This document shows, one piece after another, positions 8,783-24,578 of a stretch of DNA of 64,000 nucleotides. Each line of letters starts with the position of its first letter. Within the stretch, counting starts at the first letter, position 1. Source of the stretch: Viola odorata (taxonomy: Eukaryota > Streptophyta > Magnoliopsida > Malpighiales > Violaceae); the NCBI GenBank assembly GCA_963691705.1, contig OY829541.1, positions 49,558,377-49,622,376 on the forward strand, given 5' to 3'. Made by a program: the position numbers and the translations under genes. Under the pieces are notes generated by a model that saw nothing but the letters and a program-made list of their open reading frames with translations, made no database searches and was not told the DNA's origin.

Positions 8783-10744
8783 TTACATATATAAATCACA
8801 ATCACTTGAACTAATGGAATCTCCAAAACTGTCATCTTGAGAATGCCCTTCACTCAGGCCTTCAAGTATGAAAGAGTCTTCAAAGTCATTTGAGCAATCA
8901 TCAGAAGAGTCCATATTGAATTCTTCAAGAATATCTGAGGGTGATTTTTCAATGTTCTCATGATCATACTCCATATCCTCTGCCGGGGCATATTGGTTCT
9001 CCAAAGCCAATTCATCTACCATCTCATGCTCAATATTGGCACACATTGGTTCTTGATCATCATCTGGGCTATGAGGAGCAGAGGAAGATATATCAGAGCA
9101 GACGGGCATCGAGAAGTCTAATAAGGAAGTTTTGATGCGTCGAATAACACAAGGATCCTCCATGACCTTTTCATAGACCCCCAGTGAAAAACAAAAGGAG
9201 TGAGCACATTCGTGCACCCTGAACAGAAGGTTGTTAATCATAATCAAGAAAGAAAATTACCCGTTCAGTTGTACCTAGCTCTACCACTCAATTAAGATGT
9301 GGAAAACACACTACTGTCTGCAAAATTAACACACCAAGCAATTTACAATCAGAACGGTGTATTAGAAGCAAATAGCAGAAGCTATTCTACTGAGATGAAT
9401 CTGGGAAAAGTGTTCTATGACATGATTACTCACTAAAAGAAACATCTTTAAATTAGCTGCCTCGGCAGCTATGTATCACCTGAACTAGGTTTATTCATTG
9501 TAGCACTTGAATGATTTATTTAGAAATAACTGTGTACATGAAGGCACAGGTAAATGCAGATGCAAGTGTGTTCATGACATTTGTGTGCACTATCAAACTT
9601 GCATACTGGTAGATCTTACCTTAATAGATGCACTCTACGAGCAATGATGTCCAGTCACATAGGGAAAGAAAAGGATCATAGCAGTCAGTTTTCTCAAACA
9701 AAAAAATGAAAATAATCATAGCATTAAACGCAAAACACATACTCCAGATAGTTTAGCCAACCTTTGCAAGCAAAGTGCGGGAAAATACTTTATTATCCGC
9801 TCGTTCAGCATTGCATAACCAGATAGTTTGTCCAGTTGCTAAGGCTCTTCCTGGCAAACTGTGCAGCAATTTGAAAGAATAATGAGTCAAATAACTATGA
9901 CATACGACATCACACGATAAGTTTAGAACAAAAGAGGACAAACAAATTCCAATCTAGTCTACTGCAAAAGAGAGGCTAGTTTACCCTTCACCACGATCGA
10001 ATGTAAAGGACATGCAAACCACGTAATACCACTCTGCATCTGAGAGATCGTCAGGTGACAAGGCAGCATGGGGCCTCGCCTCTTGGTCAAGATCGCCTTG
10101 ACCTTCATGGAGACATAGAAAAAGTTCTCTCAATTGCTCACTCCTCTGCAAGCCTATTTTATCCACTTTAAATACCGTAGATTGTACTGTCTTCCTAGTC
10201 ATGACGTCTCCATTGTAGTACCCATCAACCCATTTCAGTTCCGTGCTGAAAAAACAAAATATTATCACTCGTGACACAACCCATTTCAACATAAAGCATA
10301 GTGGATAAAAGGATCTATTTAGAAGAAGTTAATCCTTTCACAACAACCTTTTATTTAAAATTTTATTACCAGCAACAATCATTTGCAAGGAAAATTCCAG
10401 TAACAATTAGTTGGATCAACAATTGTACTTGAAGGAATAGAAATTTCACTAAAAATGGAATTTTCCCATTTTGAGCAAACCACTGACCTAAAAACACTTG
10501 CAGAAAGTTGAAACACCCACATGTGGAAGCTTAATAAACAAGAACAGGACTGCAACTAAGATTATTTAGGAGAAAAAGAGTATGTAGTTGGATTGGAAAA
10601 CTGCATATACCCTCCTTTTGTAGCAGACAATGACCAGAAAATTGCATAGCTCCAATGGATACTCCTAACAGCTACTGCAAGATGCTGCCTTAGGTTCTCA
10701 GGTACCATCATTTCTTGGTTACGGACAACATCAGCCATCGCCAT
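8783..10744 (-). pseudogene. TT8-type bHLH (MYC_N domain) regulator, truncated and with a nonsense codon
   Basis: Five exons fit GT..AG introns and stay in phase: 10744-10611, 10245-9985, 9858-9762, 9317-9261 and 9166-8783. The product begins MAMADVVRNQEMMVPENLR and contains the bHLH-MYC_N pattern of flavonoid/trichome bHLH proteins: AVAVRSIHWSYAIFWSLS, DGYYNGDVMTRKTVQ, then RSEQLRELF, LSPDDLSDAEWYY, LPGRALATGQTIWLCNA. Exon 4 reads TVVCFPHLN-stop-VVELGTTER: TGA stands where a Gly codon (GGA) is expected. Exon 5 matches the acidic linker of the TT8/AN1 clade (SSAPHSPDDD.., EEFNMDSSDDCSN) but stops at 8783. The bHLH and C-terminal exons are absent from the window. In working orthologues this protein joins MYB and WD40 partners to switch on anthocyanin and proanthocyanidin genes. 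Here it cannot bind DNA. Confidence 0.85.
9261..9317 (-). pseudogene. Exon 4 of the TT8-type pseudogene, carrying the in-frame TGA
   Basis: A 57-base exon flanked by TTTTGCAG and GTAATT. It is too short to stand out as an ORF. The reading frame set by exon 3 (phase 0) gives 19 codons, with TGA as codon 10. Confidence 0.8.
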
Positions 10745-11639
10745 TTACTAACAGCCTGCAAAATTAGCTTGCACAAGTTAAACATTTTTCAATAATATGA
10801 AATTATGAACGAACAAAAACAGGAAAAAAATAAAAACTTTCGTAATTAAACAGACCCAAAAATAAAAAAAGATGGGTTTCTTTGAGCAGAATAAAAAGAA
10901 CCAAACATCAGATCATGCCATCTTGGAGTCCTGCGCTTGAGGACGAAGAGAGGAGGATGACGCCGCTGGTGGTGGAGGACGACGGTGCGCTTGAGGACGA
11001 AGAGAGAGGAGGAGGACGCTGCTAGTCGTCCGACGCCGCTGGTGGTGTTAGGGTGAGGGTTCTGATGAAAGTTGGGTATTGTCCTGTGAGGATTAAAGAA
11101 AGCAGAGGAGATGAGAGATGAGGTCGCAACCTAGGTTTCCTTCCCTCAATCGGTCCGGAGAAGAGGAGAGCGATGTGAGTGAGGGATTTGGCGAGTTAAA
11201 TGGTATTTATATCTGGCATTTTTGTAAATATGAAGAATTTGACCTGAATTTTTTGTCCACTTTAGTTATCAACCAGCTTCCCGTGTTACTGTTTCAGCCC
11301 AAAGTTTGGCCACTGCTCCAATTTGCTGCAGTGGCAAAAGCAAGGAAAAACAAGGGTACAAAACACCAGCTTTCCACGAAGATTGGTTTTGAAGGTGTTT
11401 ACTAAACACTTTCTTTAGCTTCTTGGTTAGAGAAAGCTAGTTTGCCCACCCAAACCAGAATGCCAAATAGGCACTTTGGTGGTGTTTGGGGTTGGGAGTT
11501 GGATACCCAACTCAACTTTTCCCAACCCAGGTGTTTGGCTATCACCTAAGGAACACAGCTTTCCCTTAAAGCTGGCTTCCTAATCCTTGAAAAATCAAGG
11601 GAAAGTCACTGCTCCATTTTGCTCTAGCAGTCAGCCGTT
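10745..11639. other. Former 5' region of the TT8-type pseudogene with a GA-rich direct repeat
   Basis: Contains two copies of GCGCTTGAGGACGAAGAGAG (about 10931 and 10989), each followed by GACGCCGCTGGTGGTG-like sequence (about 10960 and 11030). A segment rich in paired CCCAAC/GTTGGG (11460-11530) follows. No ORF here looks like a gene. Confidence 0.4.
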
Positions 11640-11955
11640 TGCTGTGTTTGGCACCCTCTCTCTTCAAATTTTTTTTTTATTATTTTAGTTTCATTTTTTT
11701 ACTTTATATAATGAACAAAATAAATTAAAAACCTTCACAATAAAATCTCAGTAATTCTAGATACTTTTTCAATTTTTATTAATTTTTTAAAAATGAATTT
11801 TATACTCCAACTATTTCATTTTTATAACACCAAAAACAACTTCTCGTTTCCCACAGCACTTTTAAAAAATGTTTACCAAACAGCTCAGTGTTTTGCGCAA
11901 AAGAGTTTTTTCCACATCACTTTTCGGACTAGAACCGGAACGCCAAACAAAGCAT
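11640..11955 (+). mobile_element. Right-hand part of a TTA-type MITE
   Basis: Shares with the element at 59051-59542 the CACCCTCTCTCTT start, the TTTCATTTTTTTACTTTATATAATgAACAAAATAAATT core and the terminal ACTAGAACCGGAACGCCAAA. The left terminus was not found. Confidence 0.55.
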
Positions 11956-12104
11956 GGCTTACGCCTAAAGTTGTGGAGAGAGGCCTGCTTTATTAATTCC
12001 ACTGGATCTCATACACAGTAAACCCTTTCGGGTAGTATATTAATTATGAAGATTACAATTCAAATTGAAAGCTTCATATAAAAATAAATTTTGAGGTCTG
12101 GAAA

Positions 12105-14805
<2,701 letters not shown>

Positions 14806-14960
14806 ACTAAGAAAATTTAAGGTGCCTATCAATTTCAAGGGAATTAATTTCTTTGATAGTTATATATAGTTGCGCACAAGTCACAACCATGGTTAGTGGA
14901 ACGTGATGTATATAATATACATGTACACCCACTAGACACGTTGTATGCCTTTAAAATTAC
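14806..14960 (-). promoter_or_regulatory. Proximal promoter and 5' leader of the terpene synthase gene
   Basis: TATA-like runs on the minus strand occur at about 14861-14868 (CTATATATAAC) and 14910-14920 (TATATTATATAC). The run at 14861 lies about 55 bases before the ATG. The run at ~14915, about 110 bases before the ATG, leaves a longer leader. The whole segment is duplicated almost without change at 16308-16460. Confidence 0.4.
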
Positions 14961-16002
14961 ATATAGTTGGAGTTCAGAATTTCCCTTTGTTTGTTTTTAT
15001 TTTTGTGTTTAATTAATTACTATGGGACTGCATTGCTACATTTGTATCCATCTGTTTTTTTTTTAAAGATATTGGATCGTATTAGTCCATTAATTCATGA
15101 ACTTTTCTAATTTTAAATTCATATCCAAAGATCCTAAAAGTTCCAAAGTACCATTTGAATTTAGCGGATATATCTACTTAGTTTTTAAAAAATTTCGTTA
15201 AACTTCAAAGTTTTCCTTTTTTATTATATTCTATTATACTACATGTAGAAGCATTTATTTATTTTTAAAACATATTACTCATATAAAATTTAGGAAAATT
15301 ATAACCACAAAATTTTACATTTGTATTATTATACTCAATTAGAATTTCAAAAAATCAATATTATATATTATCTTCGTTTGTTAGAAGAAGAAAAAAAATT
15401 ACTATGCATCAGACAAACGTATCAAATTTTACAAATATTACTATAAAACCAAACAATATTTAATAAATTAATTAAATTTGCGTGTATTTTTTATATATAA
15501 TTTTTTATTATTTGTCCTTTTCTGTGATTAAGCATTGAATAATTAAGGGTAATTAATAATGTATATTGTAACATAATATTAATTAATGCAGGGAGAAGAG
15601 TCGATATCTTTGATTTTAATAATTATAAAATTAAAATAAATGAAACTTTATTTTTTCTTCATTTGAGTGGGCATTAAAATATTTAACAGCTATCTTATAG
15701 GGTTTTGCTAACCTGTCCACTTTATGGGCAGGTTAGCATTGTGTCCATTTTTTTGACATAAATTACCCTTACTTGACATCAATTTCATTAAAACACACGA
15801 GGGATAAATATAATAGTTCCAATTATTTCTCTATCTTTCTAATTAACACCACATTAATTAATTATTTAATTTTATCTTTACTTCTCTCTCATCCCCATCT
15901 CCTCACTTTCTTCTTTCTTTTTCTTTTTTCCATTTTTTTTGTAGAGATCTTTGGCTAACACAATTTCACAAGCATTAATACAATTTTAATGTTACAATAT
16001 TC
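14961..16002. other. AT-rich intergenic stretch with one hairpin
   Basis: No supportable ORF. TGCTAACCTGTCC (15706-15718) and GGGCAGGTTAGCA (15726-15738) form a 13-bp stem with one mismatch and a 7-base loop. Confidence 0.5.
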
Positions 16003-16102
16003 GTTGTATTCCAATAGACTTATTGGAGGGTCCATTGGTGTGCATTCAATGAGTTGTATTCCAATAGACTTATTGGAGGGTCCATTGGTGTGCATTCAAT
16101 GA
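16003..16102 (+). repeat. Perfect 50-bp tandem duplication
   Basis: The unit starting GTTGTATTCCAATAGACTT occurs at 16003-16052 and again at 16053-16102 with no difference seen. Confidence 0.85.
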
Positions 16103-16254
16103 GTTTGTCAATTATGGTATTTAATGTGGATCTCAGAACCTCAAGCAAGCGACGAACGTAAGAATATTTTCGATAGAAAAAATAATATTTAATACGGAAG
16201 AGATATTTTTTAATGCGGAAATAGATACACTTAGTGTCACCGTCATAAGCTATG

Positions 16255-16460
16255 CCTATTTTCGGAAATGAAGAAAACCGCACCCAAAGTTGGGTGCCAT
16301 ACTAAGAAAATTTAAGGTGCCTATCAATTTCAAGGGAATTAATTTCTTTGATAGTTATATATAGTTGCGCACAAGTCACAACCATGGTTAGTGGAACGTG
16401 ATGTATATAATATACATGTCCACCCACTATTGGAATATTAGACACGTTGTATGCCTTTAA
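16255..16460 (-). pseudogene. Duplicated promoter plus exon-1 fragment of the terpene synthase
   Basis: From 16308 to about 16450 it matches 14806-14950 almost base for base, including the leader and the ATG. It differs by an 11-base insertion near 16430. After the ATG a 5-base insertion (..AAGTTGGGTGCCAT against ..AAGTGCCAT) shifts the frame, and similarity fades after ~45 bases. It is an orphan 5' end with no exons 2-7 following it. Confidence 0.75.
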
Positions 16461-16482
16461 TAAACTTTAGCTATTATTAGCT

Positions 16483-18240
16483 TGATAGCATGTTTTTATG
16501 CACGATTTTCTTCCCATTTTCTCACCCATTTAAGGTATGATTCTGCTAATTTACCCTTGTTTTCATTACTTTTGCAGATTTAGGCCTAAAATGGGAGTTT
16601 ATGCGAAAAGAAGCATTTTTTTGGACATTTTGTGCAGTTTTGAGCTTCAAGACCCAGAGTCGAGGTCCCGAATCCAAAGCAGCGTTCAAGGTCCCAAATC
16701 GGATTCCCCATTCGGGACCCCGAAGGGCGAAGAATGACATTTCCACGTGTCATCTCGCCAGAGCTTCCATGTGCCTCCTCTGACACTGTTCCTGCAGTCT
16801 GCACTGACCACCAAATACCTACCGCCCTGACCAAGTCAGCCCTTGAGCCCAATCCAGACCTGCCCAAATCTGGAAAAATCAGACAGCTTTATGCTTTTTC
16901 AGCTTTGTGCTTTAAGGAGCATGGATCCATTTTTATAGGCTTTCAATTAATGCATTTTGTCCCTAGTTTTAGGCTGAAGATATTTTGTGCTTAGAGTTCT
17001 ACTATATAAAGGGCATCTAAGAGTAGTTTAGGGTATCTTGGATCATCCATGATCATTTAGTTTTTAGGAAGAACACTCTTAGACTTCTCTCTAGTTTATC
17101 TCTCTAGTTCTTGTTAGCTTCCTTCATCCTTGCCGCCGGGCTTCAAACGTTTTTAGTAACAAGTCTTCTTTCCTTAATCTATTTATTTACTTGTTATGCT
17201 TTCTTTAATTGTTATTTGTTCATCTTCAAGCATGAGTAGCTAAATATTTAATTCTTAGCAAAGGGTTATTCAAGGGCTGCAGGGACAGATTCGAGGCCTA
17301 AACATACTTAATATATTTTTGATGCCATATTCAATTGCTTATCATTTTAATTATAATTTCACTTGGGGTAATTAGAGGTTTGATCAACTGATTATTACTT
17401 TGTGTGAATGTTGCCATCTTTGTGATAAATACGAAAGGAAAGTTGCATGGAACAAGTAGGCATCTATTTAGTCTTGACTGTGTCAAAGTGGTCCCGAATA
17501 GATAGGGTGAGTAATTGATTAGAGCGAGGTCACGAGCCTGACAAACTGAGGGATTTTCAGCTCTAGATCTGTCTTTTCTTAGCGTCATGGGCAGTTTGAG
17601 TATGGCCCTCCCGCATTCGTGCCTGGAGGGATGGCGAACTGTCAAGACTACCTCATATGTGGAAACGGGGGGTAGTTTCTCTTAAGAGAAAAGTAGGGGA
17701 TATCCGAGGAATCTAGTCCCCATGTCATTTCTATGACGTCTTGAATAGAATATTTCTGTGCTGATGACGATCGAGCCCCCGAATGCAGCCCAAGAATGCC
17801 TTTGCTAAGAAGCCTTCTCCATCTGATTATTATCTTCTGTTTTATTATTCTTTACCTGATTTACTGCTTGGTTCTGTTTTACCATTCGGGACCCCGAACG
17901 TGACATTCGGGACCCCGAACCTTACTTTCTTAGATAAACTTGTTAGCTCAAAATCCCTCTTGACCAACTCGTTTGGTCAAGTAAAACCCCCCCTGATTGT
18001 TACTTTTTGTGCCTTTGTCCCCCGAATACAGTCAAGACCTTAGATCAGTCTCTCACAATCCAGCCCTTGAATTCTGTTTTGTTTCTTTTATTGTTTTATT
18101 TTATAAATTTGGTCTTGTCTAGTGTAAGTCTTCACCAATCTCTGTGGATCGATCCTCTTGCCACTGTCTTCAATCTATTTTGTTGCATGTGATAAGTTGT
18201 AATTATTTGTTTGACCGTGCCCTCGACAAGCGCGTTATCA
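16483..18240 (+). mobile_element. Solo LTR (1758 bp)
   Basis: Starts TGATAGCATG and ends GCGCGTTATCA. The flanks TAGCT (16478-16482) and TAGTT (18241-18245) are a 5-base target duplication with one change. A TATA box (CTATATAAAGG, 17002-17012) and downstream CT-rich leader fix the plus orientation. The terminal part (CTGTGGATCGATCCTCTTGCC, then GTGATAAGTTGTAATT) resembles the end of the Athila-like LTR at 28143-29636 read in its own sense. TTCGGGACCCCGAA occurs three times (about 16714, 17884, 17904). No primer site or coding region is attached. Confidence 0.7.
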
Positions 18241-18245
18241 TAGTT

Positions 18246-19942
18246 GGAATATTATTGAAAGTCCTACTCTCTTTTTTTAGACTAATGTAATCTAAGGGAT
18301 TGAGGGATGTACTTGTCCGACTGTTGCTGAGCAGTTTTTGGATATTAGACGAACCTCCCCAGAAGTTGTACTTGGTTCTCATCTTAATTAAAAGAAAAAG
18401 TGACGTGCCAACACAAGTAACTATAGTTTTGGCTAAAAAATTATTCATAGCCTAATTATTATTATTATAAGGAACTAAGACACGTGTTGAGTGGAAGGTT
18501 TCGGGCTGATCCAAAATTAAACCCAAATTAGGATTTTTCCAGTTGGTTTTTCTTGAACTGTATTTATATTCGATTTTCATTATAGTGAAACGTTTCCTGT
18601 TTTGACCATAAACATAGATATTCATTGCCTAACTACATGAACGTTTATCTTTTCTTTCTGTCTCTTTTACTTTCAATAAAGTGTTCTTGCTTCATTTGTA
18701 GTAATGTGCCGGAGACCTATTCCACGTTGGGGACATTGTATATGTAGTAATATGTGTAGACATCACATGTACTTAGGTTAGGGAAAAGGACGGTCGTCCT
18801 AGCAATCAAGCCACTGTATAAAGCCACCGAAGACTAGGGATAGTTCTCTAGACTTGAAAGCATTCATGTACGAGGGTGAATTAAGCCAGTAACATTTTAA
18901 CACTTGTTAAAAAAATAACACGATCATTTAAAATTAATACAGCATCACAATTTATAAATTTATAAAATATGTTTTTTTAATTTTAAAATCAATTTACATT
19001 TTTAACTCCTTCATATTCCAATGCCGCCTATACCTCCTCCCAGTATCTATGGCTTCTCCTCCTCAAACGCCATTGCCGCTACCCCTCCACAACAACCGTG
19101 CACACCTCCTCTTCCCAGTATCACCCAATTAGTTATCATCAAGGATTTAATTATTTATCATGAAGTATTATAAAAGGATACTAACTTTTTTGTGTGCACG
19201 TTTACTCTCCTTCTACAATCGAGTTCAAATTGTACACGTGAATTCATGACAACATTGAGAAGAAATTAATTGACAAATTGGTTGAGGTTTCGATCAATCG
19301 CTTGGATTGGGAAAAAATCACTCTTAATCACCTTAAAATAAGGTTTGAACAGTGAGTTTATCACTCATTTTAGATATATTGGTTAAAAATCTAATTATTT
19401 CTAGTGGTTAAAAAATTCAAATATATAAACAAATATTTATTAAAAAAATAAGAAATATGGATAAAAAATGTAACAAATATGTTAAGGTTTAAGACCATGA
19501 AAAAATTAATTTTAAAATTTTTGTCATTTTTCTAAGTTGACTAGTCGGTTAGGGTTTCGATCATTCACTAGGATCGAAGAAAATCTACTCCGAATGACCT
19601 TAAAACAAGGCATGAATAATGTTACAAGAGTATGTTAAGAGGGTATGAATAATATTATGAGAATGTGCAAGTATATTATGAATAGTATTATGTAAGTGTG
19701 TGAATAATATATGAATAGTAGATACATTGGAGTTATATTATTATAAACATATTCTATTTATAAATAACGAGGAAGAGGTTCAGATGTTGTATACAAAAAC
19801 GCCCGTGTGACAAACAGGGCCCAAGTTTAAACCTTGTCGTAAGCCCAGGCCTAGTCCAGTTACTACTGTGCAAGTCGTATCCGTATGAAATTGGGGAGCC
19901 CATAACCAGATAGCACACATAATATAGAAATCGTGTAAAACA
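18246..19942. other. AT-rich intergenic stretch
   Basis: No supportable gene. Two diverged copies of a ~75-bp motif (GGTTTCGATCAAT.., about 19285-19350 and 19553-19620) are the only repeat noticed. Confidence 0.45.
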
Positions 19943-22287
<2,345 letters not shown>

Positions 22288-22290
22288 CTT

Positions 22291-23083
22291 TGATGTTACA
22301 CACGAGACACGACCCATTAAGAAACAAGGGAAAAGAAATAGAATTAGCTATATATAGATTATATAGTACTCCACCATTCCGAATACTATTATAGATGAAG
22401 CTGCAAGCCCCATTGCTCGTGCTAAAATATTGTCGTTTAGTGTTGTGGTTTAGCCTTTTCTTTCCACGGTTAGATCTGTGTCAAAACAGCGGCTATATTT
22501 GATTTCAATTCAAAAAATTAATTTGATATTACTTAGATTTTAATTGTTACTCTTGCTGCTACTGCCTCTCAATACCTCAAGCTTGTTTTCTCTGTTTTGA
22601 TTAGAAAATTAAAAGATAGTCATGGAGGCGAAGATTCAATTCTTACGCGGTATTTCACGTGGGGGTATACTCTTTTCTCCATAGTTTTGCCTCTAAAGGC
22701 TTCCGCCATAATAAATTTAGAGATTTATGTTTGATTGATGATTTTGGATTGGTTTGTTCTTAACTTTAATTCGAATTTGTTAATGGCGATGATTATATTT
22801 TTATCCACGCTTCTGAGGTAAATCAATGAAGCAGAGGATTAATTATGGTTGAATTTCTTTATATGAACAGTTTCAGTTCTCATTTATTTCTTTTCAAAAA
22901 GTATAATGAATATTGGCTGTGATGATTTATACTACAGCTTTAAACGTGAGTTCTGCTTCAGAAAATTCTTGATTGATAAGCTGTCACAATTACGAGCTTT
23001 TCTTTATTGAAATCCTTGCAAAGTTTTGTGTTCTTGCATTGATGGGTTATTTTGATTTTGATGCTGATGATGATCCAATCCGC
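22291..23083. other. Intergenic stretch, nothing recognised
   Basis: AT-rich, with no TPS exons 1-3 and no element ends seen. Confidence 0.45.
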
Positions 23084-24420
23084 TTTTTTTTTCAATAAAC
23101 AGAGGATTTTATTAAAGGGGCCATGAAGAACATGACCCTAGATAAATTACAGAACTGCTGCGTAAACAGCAGAACCACACACATCAGAGCCAATTACAAA
23201 ACAAAAACTGGAAAAATAGATGGGAAACAACGCAGCAATAGACCAAGCGGACTATCTCTACTAGGTGACTGTCATTGCTGGTTGGCAGCCCCATACATGT
23301 AACCACGTAGAAGACATTTCCATTTGATTATTAGAGTATGGGAAAGACTTGTCCTCGTTACGGAGCCAGCGCCTCCAAGTGGCAAAGATGACATGGTACA
23401 ACTTCTGATAACTAAAGCTCTCCTGCCTGAAAACAATACCATTACGGTGCTTCCACGCACTCCAGAGAAAAGCCTGAAGTAACAGCAGCCACATGTCCAG
23501 CGTCCTTGCGTGATGACCAGGAAACATCCCGCTCCAGCTTTGCCACAAGTCTACCATATGCCTCGGGCGAACCCAAACGATCCCAACCCAACGCATGACA
23601 GCTTCCCATAGCTGATCCATCTTACTGCAATGTAAGAATAAATGATGAATACTCTCCTCACAGCAAGCGCACAGAGGACACATACTAGAGTCCGCATCAA
23701 GGATGTTGCGTTTCCTGAGGAACTCCCTAGTTGCGATACGATCTTGCAAAGCCAACCACAGGAAGAACTCGACCCGGTAAGGAGTCGTCCCACGCCAGCA
23801 GGAATGGAGGATGTCATTTTTGAGGTGACCGTTTGTTGTCTGGTCAATGACCTTGCAGATGGATTTTACTGAAAACTTACCTGAACTTTCTAACTGCCAA
23901 CGAAGGGAGCTGGCACAAGTGGTACTGTTAGGAATCAACAGGGACTCCTGCATATCATTAACCTCGTCCACCTCCCACTCGAATAGACCTCGCCTCCAAG
24001 GAATTTGCCAACGCCATTCTGGCCCTTGCCAACTGCCATACTCCCGGATAGCTCCCATCCTGTTGTTGGTGATGGAATACAGCCGAGGGTATTTGAGAGC
24101 CAATGGCACTCGAGCAGCCCAAGGATCCCACCAAAATCTGACCGACTCGCCAGAACCAATAGACAAGTGCACGTTTGGGATCCAGGACCCAAACAAGGAG
24201 GAAGACCTCCCACATTCCTGGATAATGTCGCTCCAAATGGAGGAAAGATTGGGTCTGTCCTGAATCCACATGTCCCCCAGCGAAAGAATGTTGTATTCTT
24301 TACGCACGATTTCCACCCATTTCTTTTTCTCCCCCGTCAAGAGGCCTCAAACCCACTTCAAAAGTAGATTGAGACCACTTTACCTTAGTTATACCTTGGC
24401 GGTGTTTGAGGTGTAGTGGT
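23084..24420 (-). mobile_element. 5'-truncated LINE-type retrotransposon
   Basis: The 3' end is marked by an A-run (minus strand, 23084-23092). The coding part (24340-23261, 359 codons) is the C-terminal region of a plant L1-type reverse transcriptase protein. A further in-frame-like piece (ITKVKWSQ) near 24370-24395 shows the similarity continues a little further and is frameshifted. The reverse transcriptase core and the endonuclease are missing. A target duplication was not found. Confidence 0.8.
23261..24340 (-). pseudogene. C-terminal zinc-binding region of a LINE reverse transcriptase
   Basis: No ATG is implied to be a real start; the frame is a fragment of a much longer ORF2. Residues ~55-75 (IGSGESVRFWWDPW) and ~150-245 follow the plant LINE pattern known as the zf-RVT domain (PF13966): FSVKSICKV.., ..VEFFLWLALQDRIATREFL, then CPLCACCEESIHHLFLHCS with its Cys/His cluster. 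Non-LTR elements use this part after the reverse transcriptase domain, probably to hold RNA. Typical ORF2 proteins exceed 1200 residues, so about 70% is missing. Confidence 0.85.
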
Positions 24421-24578
24421 GCTGAGACCTTGCTATGCAGGGAGAAGCTACAATTCACTGATATCAATGGATTTAACTGAGTCAAACATCAATTTTTGCA
24501 TTAGAATTTTGTGATTTTCAATCTTCAATTTCTGAAATTTTAAAAATTATTTTTATCTCTAGAATCTACGAGACGGTG

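Noticed and set aside
16537..16994. Several overlapping short ORFs on both strands at the start of the solo LTR
   Set aside because: All lie within an LTR bounded by TG..CA and a target duplication, and none resembles a known protein.
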